Shown here in pieces: positions 55,936 to 64,000 of a DNA stretch of 64,000 bases (the first letter of the stretch is position 1; the number at the start of each line of letters is the position of its first letter). Source of the DNA: Meconema thalassinum. Taxonomy: Eukaryota; Arthropoda; Insecta; Orthoptera; Tettigoniidae. The notes beneath the pieces are model-generated. The model had not been told where the DNA came from. It saw only the letters and a list, made by a program, of their open reading frames with translations, and ran no database searches. The position numbers were made by a program, and so were the translations under genes. The stretch is from the NCBI GenBank assembly GCA_946902985.2, contig OX336388.2, positions 1,506,808,545-1,506,872,544 on the forward strand. The letters are read 5' to 3'.

Positions 55936-55989
55936 TTGTGGTGGTGGTGGTGGTGGTGGTGGTGGTGGTGGTGGTGGTGGTGGTGGTGG
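55936..55989. repeat. GGT microsatellite
   Basis: About 17 GTG units. The minus-strand proline-rich frame at 55762-56058 is its translation artefact. Confidence 0.95.
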
Positions 55990-56692
55990 GGGCGATAAGT
56001 AGTACAGTATAATGGACGTAACATTCAGGTCATATTTTTCCCGTAATGATAATGACAATAATGAATAGGGAAACGACTATTTACTTACTACAGTACTGAC
56101 AAATGTAATTTACAAACGAATTGAAAAGTATGATTAGTAAGAGGAGTATGTGAAATAAAAGACACAGCCTAGGGCCTATATCTCATTGGCTGATAGAAAA
56201 GTAGAGATCAATAGTGTCGCATTTTGTCACATAGTGCCATAGGAAAATAATCACATCACTTTGGAAAACTTCGGCTGTCCCGAGCTCCTAAAGTAGCAAT
56301 AGTGTTATTTATCACCACATACTGTTCAAGGATAAGGATCTGAATAAATGAAAGTAAATTTGAAAGCACCAACGCTTATGGCAGCTGATTACCTCTATGT
56401 ACTTCACCAACACCATCGCAATTATACAGAGGCATAATATTTTCATGATGATAACTGTTTTAAGGGGCCATAGAAATCTTCTTGCAATAATTACTCCCAG
56501 TGACTCCAATTTATAAGCAGCGCAAGTTGTAACTATTTTCACAATTCTGGTAGGGGACAGTGATGCAGCTGGTATTTCCAGCCAACAATTTACTTATTAA
56601 AATATTCTTACAGTTGCACTACACGGACATGAATGGTTGTAGGACCTTAAAACGTAGTTTTTAAGTTCATTTTGTCTGTTGTTCTAAATGTA

Positions 56693-57204
56693 GGGAATGG
56701 AGAGAGTTGTCCAAAATATCAAGTGGAGAGTGTTACCCGCAGAGTTCCAAAGGGTAAGTACATTAAATTTGGTTAAGATCGGTGAAACGATGTAGACTTG
56801 TGCCAAAGGGCCTAAATGCAGGGAATGGAGTAGTCTGTCCGACATTTCACATAGACAGTGTTACTCGTCGGGTTCCAAAGGGTAAGTATATAAAATTTGT
56901 TTCAGATCGGTGAAACGGTGTAGATTTGTGCCAAAGTGCCTAAATGTAGGGAATTGAGTGGTCTGTCCGAAATTTCATGTAGACAGTGTTACTCGCAGGT
57001 TTCCAAAGGGTAAGAATACACATTTTGGTTCAGATCGGTGAAACGGTGTAGATTTGTGCCAAAGGGCCTAAATGCAGGGAATGGAGTGGTCTGTCCGAAA
57101 TTATATGTAGACAGTGTTACTCGCAGGGTTTCAAAGGGTAAGTATACAAATTTTGGTTCAGATCGGTGAAACGGTGTACATTTGTAAAACTAACAGACAG
57201 ACAA
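56693..57204 (+). repeat. 128-bp tandem array, four units
   Basis: Unit starts at 56693, 56821, 56949 and 57077, exactly 128 bp apart. Each contains GGGAATGGAG, CAGTGTTAC, TTCCAAAGGGTAAG and AGATCGGTGAAACG. A partial unit is at 58200-58285. Confidence 0.92.
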
Positions 57205-57234
57205 ACCAACATTGACCTTTATACCGTATTTACT

Positions 57235-58020
57235 CATGCTAGTGCAAAATCACAATAACGCAGGTTATCACAAACATTCTACACACACATGGGACAACAT
57301 GACCACGGTGTCTAGGCCCCGCAAATGGAATATTAACTGTGGATACGATAGCATAGAGAATACTACAGTCCAATAAATCCTTGAGCAACACTGAAAAATG
57401 GCTTCAAATACCATATCTCGAATTTACACATGCTAGTGCAACAATCAAAATAACGCATGTTATCACAAACATTCTACACACACACACACCCATGTACACG
57501 GGGCAACATGACCACGATGTCTAAGCCCCACAAATGAAATACCAACTGTCTACACATAAAAACTGCAAAACGGTGTTAGGAGAATGTAGGAATGTTTGCC
57601 ACTATTTTTCTATGACAGGATAACATTACATTACAATTTGCTAATATGCTGATTTACTGTGCATACGATAGCATAGAGAACACTACAGTCCCATAAATCC
57701 TTGAGCAACACTGAACAATGGCTTGAAATACCATATTCTAACTCCAATTTACACATGCTAGTGCAACAATCACAATAACGCTGGTTATTACAAAAAATCT
57801 GCACACACACCCATGTACAAGGGGCAACATGACCACGATGTCTAAGCCCCGCAAATGAAATAACAACTGTTTCCCCTTAAAAATTGCAAAATGGTGATAG
57901 GAGAATGTAGGAATGTTTTCCACTATGTTTTTCTGACTGGATAGCATTACATTACATTTTCCCTATATGCTGATTAACTGGGCATAGGATAGCATACATA
58001 ATACTACAGTCCAATACAAT
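57235..58020 (+). repeat. composite tandem array, three units
   Basis: CATGCTAGTGCA starts units at 57235, 57429 and 57754. The longer unit is 325 bp and the first lacks about 130 bp. Units contain a segment like the SINE-A tail (GGTTATCACAAACATTCTAC) and a segment like the family-E end (CACTGAAAAATGGCTTCAAA). Confidence 0.8.
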
Positions 58021-59720
58021 CCTTGATTGTCAATCGGTCAGTTTTCCCATGTGTCCTTTAGCAAATTTTGCCGGACTATCATGATACAGAGTAAATCGTT
58101 GTTGCCTAGTGACAACCTGTCCATCAATGGTGCGGTGTTGACTATCATGATACAGTGTTAGTCGTTGTCGCCTAGCGACAATATGTCCGACAAGTTATTA
58201 GATCGGTGAAACGGTGTAGATTTGTGCAAAAGGGCAAAAATGCAGAGAATGGAGTGGTCTGTCCGAAATTCAACATAGCCGAAACTATTCCTCTTGAATC
58301 TGGCTATCATATACAAAAATATGTTTTCGAATCCGACTGGTAGTTCCAGAGATTAGCGCGTTTAAAGACACAAACACACAGACAAACTCTTCAGCTTTAT
58401 TATATTAGTATAGAATACAAGAAGATTATTGTGCAGGTGTATTATTCAAATTCCAATCGAATGATCAGGACACAAGATTTAAAAATTTTGCACAGCCGCC
58501 ATCTTGTGGTTATGAAAACAATTGAAATAAATTATATGTCAGTGGATTACAATTTGTATAAGTATTTATCGTACCAAATGTCACTGAGCTCGGATGGTTA
58601 AATCGCGATAAATGCCCATTTAAATATTTGCATTTCATGACGCCGCCATGTTGGATTTGTGCTCAGCAGGTTATAGGTGATCTTATGTTTATAGCTTCTA
58701 TTAACATACAAAATTTCAGCTTGATAGCTGTCATATATTAATAGATAAGGTATTGAGAACCGTCTAATTATTTGGGATGGTCGCCATGTTGGATTTTATG
58801 TATATAGGCCATATCATTATGTACTATTTGATGACGATTTGTATAACCATTTACCGTACCAAGTATCACTGCGCTCGTGTAGTTAAATCTCGAGAAACAT
58901 CCATTTAAATATCTACAATTCCCGTCACCGCGATGTTGGATTTGTGCTCACTAGGATATTTAAAGATCCGTAGGTAAACCTATGCTTATAGCCTCTTCTA
59001 ACATAACAAATTTCAGTTTGATAGCTGTCATAGATTAATATATACTGAGAACCGTCTAAATATATGGAATGGTCGCCATGTTGGATTCTTATAAATGTAG
59101 GTCATAGAATTATTTGATGACGATTATTGCGTAGGTTCATTATTCAAACGTTGATTTCGATCGACTCATTAGGACACAAAAATTTGAAACATAATTTTGA
59201 AATTTGCGCACAAGCGCCATTTTGAGGTTATGTAAACAACTGAACTAAATGAGATATCAGTGCATTACAATGTGCATAAAATTTGGTCTTCCAAGTTTCA
59301 CTGTGGTTCGAATGATTAAATCGCGAGAAAAATCTATTTAATTGTTTCAACTTCGCTTGGCCGCCATGTTCGTTTTGTAATTAACAGGTTTTTGAAAGTC
59401 CCATAGTTGAACTTTTAATAGTGCCGTTTATCACCGAACAAAATTTCAGGGTGAAATCAGTAGTAGTTTCGGAGATATAGAATATCGGTGAAATATTTCG
59501 CACAGCCGCTATGTTGATTTGGCGAGAATTTTTGAAATTTGAAGCATCCGGTCGGGGTGGGATAAAATAGTACTATGACCTTACCGAGTTTCATTGAAAT
59601 TGCTCCTGTCGTTTAGATTGTATTAGGGACACACACACACATACACACACACGGACAAAAGTTGATCTCATAAGCCTATTTTCTCATAAATGAAAATAGG
59701 CTAAAAATGGCTTCCAAAAC

Positions 59721-60845
59721 GATAGACTAATAATCGTAATCTAGGTTTCTAATAGTCAAGGCTTAACGGACTGACCCACCCAGCCAGACACAGAACTAAG
59801 TAGACGAACACTTCTCGGGTAGTAATTAGTTTTGACCACGTGAAATCACGCCACATAGTTAGTTGTTGCTGTTGCATCACTCAGGCACTTACAAAAAAAG
59901 GCCCGTGTGTATAACTGTATGTGGATTCTGTCTGATAATTTGCGGTATTGTGGTGATTGTACTAGTGTGTATATTTAAATAATTGATGCTAGATTGTGAG
60001 GTGGGGTCTGTGGTCTTACTCCAGCATTCGCCTGGTGTAAATGCTAGGATAACCACAGAAAACAATTTTGAGGATGCTGAAAAATGAATCGTTCCTACCT
60101 CTTTGTAGCTGTCCACTCAGCATTTTAGCGATATTCGTTCCATAGCTCAAATTAGAATCTTATTTCTCGGGGAACTTGAAATCGATCCTGAGATCCTTTG
60201 GACAGAATTCTCAATACGTACCCCTAGATCATAGAAGGTAGCTTATATTTGACCTTGATACACATCCTGGCTCCACCAAGCCATTTTAATTCAGGTCGAA
60301 GGGTTGGAACGGGGTACAGTGAGCCTCGCAAGGAAAGATGTCTTGTCCCTTCCATCCTCTGCCATCCCAGAAAAGTTTTCTAACTTATAACACCCCAATT
60401 ATACAACAAACTCATACTGAGACAGATTCTACGGTACCTTACGGCTCTGACCACTGCCATGACGCTCGTCTGCCAAAATAAGTAGGTCTGTAATTTTTCA
60501 GGCTGATTCTACACACCCAAGTAGTCTAAGGTAATGATTGGAATGTCCCAAGGCCCTAAATACAAATGAAGTATATTTAACTGACATTTCTCGAAACATA
60601 TTACTCCTAAATTCTTAAAATTTTCTGCCACATTCGAAACCAATAAAACATGCTTACTATATGTCTTTGAAAACCCTAATTATCAACGAAGCAACATTGT
60701 GGCCACATGAACTTTTGAAATTTAATTACACACATGAGTGAGCAAGTGCGTAACAAATTTGTAGTCTATATTGAACTAAACAACTTAGCGTATCATGTGG
60801 ATCAATTGCTTAATTAATCCATCAAGGTGACAGTTCAAATTTCTA
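59721..60845. other. unassigned stretch
   Basis: Some fragments resemble SINE tails (about 59905-59975), with no clear element. No gene recognised. Confidence 0.3.
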
Positions 60846-61469
60846 ACAAGTAGTTAAGTGAAGAACTAAATACCATATTTTCATATATCCTACTGGTCTT
60901 ACGTAGGACACGATAAAAAAACATAATTTAAATATTTCGCACAGTCGCCATCTTGAGGTTATGTAACCAATTGATATAAATTAGGTGACTGTGCTTTGCA
61001 ATGTGTATGAACATTTGCTGTACCAAGTTTCTCTGCACTCGGATGGTTAAATCGAGAGAAACGTTTATTTGAATGTTTCAAATTTGCTTGGCCATCGTGT
61101 TCGGTTTGTACTTAACAGCTTTATGAAAGTCACAATGATGAACGTCTGGTAGTACCCATTATAAAAATGGGTAAACAATTTCATGGGGATAGACCTATCT
61201 GATACTGTTGCGGATATATAAAAGGTCAGTGAAATATATCGCGCGGCCGCGGATTGGTGTAACGTAATTAACATTTGAAAGGCGTGGTCGAGGTCGGACG
61301 AGGTAGTAGTATGTATTTACTGAGTTTCATTGAAACGTCTTGGCTGTTTTGATATTGTTAGGGGGACCCACACACACACATACGCATATTCACACACACA
61401 CACACACACATACGGATAAACGGTGATCTCATAAGTCTATTTTTCATTTAAATGAAGATGGGCTAAACA
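60846..61469 (+). repeat. family C, copy C5 (internally deleted)
   Basis: Both ends are present (ACAAGTAGTTAAGTGAAG start, a CA tract at 61371-61413, and the CTCATAAGTC hairpin end) but only about three motif blocks remain, at 60947, 61091 and about 61237, roughly 145 bp apart. It looks like a short derivative formed by loss of whole blocks. Confidence 0.75.
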
Positions 61470-62374
61470 TACAGCTTTATTTTAAATCTTCTTATGAATG
61501 TTGTGGCATTGATATAAATTGGGCACTGGACACTTGATTTAGTTGAGACAGGAAGGCCTAGTATATGACATGAAATTTGTCTGTTTAGTTCTTTACTGAA
61601 CTTTCTGCTGTTGTGTTTGTTGTGGTTGTTGAGTGAGCCTTTGGGGGGCCTAACTTATAACTCATCGGTCTCTTCAGAATCTGTTTACATTTTACATAAT
61701 TGTATTCCTTAACAATAAACATAATACGTTAAGGTGACACATAATGTCAAAGTGACGGTGACTAATAATTGCATTAAAGTATGTTTCTGTCGGTAACTAG
61801 GTGTAATATTCATGTGTGTTCCTGACACAATAGCTCTATGATTGCACTTCCTGTTTGAATATTCTGTATGTGAATCATAAATTAATCAAGTATCATAATC
61901 ATAATATAGATTACTGCACTCGGTTTGAATTTTCTCTGTTTTGCCCTGAATGAGTAAAATCATATCCAATAATAATTTGAAAATCAATTTCAAACAGCTC
62001 ATTAGCTTGAAATGGTATTGTGTGGAATACCAGCTATCAGTATTAAATTTTGCCACCCCTTCACAGTTCTCGTTAATGGAAGTCATCGATCATCAATGAG
62101 CGTGGTTAACATATTCAACACGAGTTCAGTTGCAATTGGTGCCCTTCATCACGGAGTTAATTATACACTATTGATCGTGGTCTCACTTAATGTGACATAT
62201 TTATACTCTTACCCTCGATGGCTTGAAATACATGGATAACCGTAGGAATTGTAATTAAACAAAATGTCTATAATGGATGTGTACACTTGCTAATGAATAT
62301 CTATTAAATTTGTCACATAATTTAATGTTACTCCATTATTTAATTCCCTAAAGGTGTTCAGAATTGTAGGTGAG
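61470..62374. other. unassigned AT-rich stretch
   Basis: No supported feature. Confidence 0.3.
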
Positions 62375-62500
62375 TTGTTGATTCATTTAGGGACTTGACA
62401 CTGGGGTCAAGTATCCCTTGTAATTGGATGTGTGTACATCTGGCTTATAACCTATGTCCTTGTGATGGCTGTACCAGTGTCTGTATATTATATTTAGCCT
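62375..62500 (-). mobile_element. SINE-A tail module
   Basis: Resembles the 3' module of SINE-A and SINE-D1 (CTTATAACCTATGTCCTTGT, GATGGCTGTACCAGTGT), diverged. Confidence 0.45.
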
Positions 62501-62507
62501 AGTAGCA

Positions 62508-64000
62508 CTAGTACTCGGCTTCGCCCGGTGGGATGATAATGTATCAAAGTCTCCTTAGAAATATAATGGACTTAAAATCTAGGTCATTTGCCCCCCAAAG
62601 ACAATGAGGGCGTAATATCTAGGTCATTTGCTCTTTTGATAAGGATGATAATGAAAACTACTGTTGAATTGACACGTCAAACTTACAAACTACCGTAATA
62701 GAAATACATATTTCAAAATTCACAGGCGAGGAAGACTTATTGTGTGTGGTGATTAATGGTGTAATGGCCGTATCATCTAGGTCATTTGCCCTTATGATGA
62801 GAATGACAAGGGATGACCTGTATTGAATTGACACTTCAACTTATAATGTACACAATGTACTGTAATAAAAATAAATATTTAAAAAATCACTGGCCGGGTT
62901 CAAAAGGTTAAGTAACTTACATAAAGATTGGTTGAGATGGGTGAAACTATGTAGATTTTTGCCAAAGAGCCTAAATGCAGTAAATGGAATGGTCTATCCG
63001 AAATTTCATTTGGACAGTGTTACCAGTCGGGTTCCAAAGGGTGTGTATGTAAAATTTGGTTCAGATCGAAGAAACAGGGTAGATTTTTGCCAAAGGGCCT
63101 AAATGCAGGGAATGGAGTGTTCTGTCCAAAGTTTTAAGTGGACAGTGTTACTCGTCGGGTTCCAAAAGGTAAGTATACAAATTTAGGTTCAGATCGGTGA
63201 AACGATGTAGATATGTGCAAAAGGGCCTAAATGTAGGGAATGGAGTGGTCTGTCCGAAATTTCAAGTGGACAGTGTTACTCATCGGGTTCCAAAGGGTAA
63301 GTATATACGTTTTGTTTTCGATCGGTGAACGATGTAGATTTGTGCCAAAGGGCCTAAATGCGGAGAAGGGAGTGGTCTGTCCGAAATTTCGAGTGGACAG
63401 TGTTACTCGTCGAGTTCCAAAGGGTAATTATTTGAGATCGGTGAAACGATGTAGTTTTGTGACAAAGAGCCAAAAAGCAGGGAATAGTGTGATCTGTCCG
63501 AAATTTAAAGTGAACAGTGTTACTTGTCGGGTTCCAAAAGGTAAGTATGTAAAATTTGGGTCAGATCGGTGAAACGGTGTAGATTTGTGCCAAACGGCCT
63601 AAATGCAGGGGTTGAAGTGGCCTGTCCACAATTTCAAGCAGACAGTGTTAGTCGCAGTGTTCCAAAGGGTAAATATACAAATTTTGGCTGAGATTGGCGA
63701 AACGGTGTAGATTTGAGCCTAAGGGCCTAAATGTAGGGAATGGAGTGGTCTGTCCGCAATTTCAAGCAGACAGTATTACTCGCAGGGTACCAAAGGGTAA
63801 GTATCCGAATTTTGGTTCAGATCAGTGAAACGGTGTAGATTTGGGCCAAAGGGCCTAAATGTAGGGAATGGAGTGTTATGTCTGAAATTTCATGTACACA
63901 GTGTTACTTGCAGGGTTCCAAAGAGTAAGCATACAAATTTTGGTTCTGATCGGTGAAACGGTGTAGATTTGTGCAAAAGGGCCTAAATGCAGGGAATGGG
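62508..64000 (-). mobile_element. H2: Helitron-like element, truncated by window end
   Basis: A|CTAG at 62507/62508-62511, followed by TACTCGGCTTCGCCCGG, closely matching the H1 end. The interior is dominated by the same 128-bp repeat. The TC end lies beyond the window. Confidence 0.5.
62900..64000 (+). repeat. 128-bp tandem array, at least nine units
   Basis: Unit starts are near 62980, 63108, 63236, 63362, 63480, 63608, 63736, 63864 and 63992, mostly 128 bp apart (one of 126, one of 118). Same consensus as the array in H1. Open frames in it, including 63240-63572, arise from the repeat. Confidence 0.92.

Larger units (their letters stand above)
55808..58414 (-). mobile_element. H1: Helitron-like element with tandem arrays
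   Basis: On the minus strand the 5' end reads TCTATACTAATATAATAAAG (58414 leftwards), typical of Helitron 5' ends with TC. The other end (55815-55838) carries GTAG where CTAG is canonical, beside GCCCGGCTTCGCCCGG. The interior has a GGT microsatellite, four 128-bp repeats and a three-unit composite array. No Rep or helicase. Confidence 0.55.
55621..59708 (+). repeat. family C, copy C4, split by Helitron-like H1
   Basis: Starts ACAAGTAGTTCCTTGAAG and runs to about 55807, resumes at about 58415, and ends with the hairpin TTTTCTCATAAATGAAAATA at about 59680-59699. Motif starts after the gap are 58498, 58644, 58783, 58930, 59075, 59216, 59363 and 59508. Confidence 0.75.
55500..59720 (-). mobile_element. 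family-E element (E4) split by C4
   Basis: The left part, 55505-55620, has ATCATGTTGACCGACTGAAA and CTACTAAGGCAGCAGTGA. The right part at about 59702 resumes with AAAAATGGCTTCCAAAAC, the expected continuation when compared with E1 and E2. Everything between is C4 with its own insertion. Confidence 0.65.

Noticed and set aside
55762..56058. Proline-rich minus-strand open frame
   Set aside because: Produced by the GGT microsatellite.
63240..63572. 110-codon open frame with internal repeats that looks like a repeat protein
   Set aside because: It is the 128-bp tandem repeat read through. 128 is not a multiple of three, so each unit is read in a different frame.
62900..64000. Regular repeats considered as a CRISPR array
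   Set aside because: There is no repeat/spacer alternation. Whole 128-bp units are repeated, and the context is eukaryotic transposons.

Overview
This window reads as intergenic or intronic DNA from a large, repeat-laden insect genome. The basis is AT-rich sequence without any dense coding, many tRNA-headed SINEs with target-site duplications (TSDs), decayed LINE reverse transcriptases, mariner transposase relics, Helitron-type ends and foldback elements. The SINE heads resemble ones I associate with polyneopteran insects, especially ensiferan Orthoptera. That is an inference from memory and was not searched. I find no intact conserved host protein gene. The only genic-looking signal is a CpG-rich leader-like stretch ending in a consensus splice donor at 22350/22351, which could be a non-coding first exon on the + strand.

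Layout. 0-6 kb: SINE-A1, a Helitron-like 3' end at 1891-1894, a tandem repeat region interrupted by SINE-B and a LINE tail, and an inverted relative of family C (4.86-5.64 kb). 6-12 kb: a tRNA-like sequence, family C copy C1, a 670-bp near-identical tandem dimer, and a third C-like relative carrying SINE-H2. 12-20 kb: mostly featureless DNA plus three minus-strand LINE fragments, foldbacks and a 27-G run. 20-22 kb: a foldback with a T-rich/A-rich core and two SINEs. 22 kb: candidate exon. 24-29.7 kb: one long LINE (LINE1) with at least five insertions, one of which has itself been invaded by a second LINE. 31-35 kb: a 99-bp foldback, an inverted copy of the 670-bp repeat, and a Helitron-like element with canonical ends sitting inside a family-E element. 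35.6-37.1 kb: C2. 38-44 kb: SINEs, including SINE-A2 split by a 659-bp terminal-inverted-repeat (TIR) element and by SINE-J1. 44.9-47.3 kb: LINE3 split by SINE-F, a palindromic mariner and SINE-A3. 49.4-51.9 kb: Helitron-like end, mariner relics, C3. 52-54.6 kb: SINEs and a mariner fragment. 55.5-59.7 kb: a family-E element containing C4, which contains a Helitron-like element with tandem arrays. 60.8-61.5 kb: C5. 62.5 kb to the end: a second Helitron-like element with an array of 128-bp units that runs off the window.

How the parts relate. Nothing here forms a pathway; the logic is one of nested insertions whose order can be read from TSDs and interrupted repeats. The most unusual pattern is family C. 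Each copy is built of blocks repeating every 145-147 bp, a nucleosome-like length, and each block carries a GCCGCCAT-type motif that resembles the YY1/Pleiohomeotic (Pho) binding core. Two related but diverged repeats in the window keep nearly the same period. Family labels (SINE-A, E, C, H and so on) are local to this report. All coordinates were read by eye and boundaries may be off by a few bases where no TSD fixes them.
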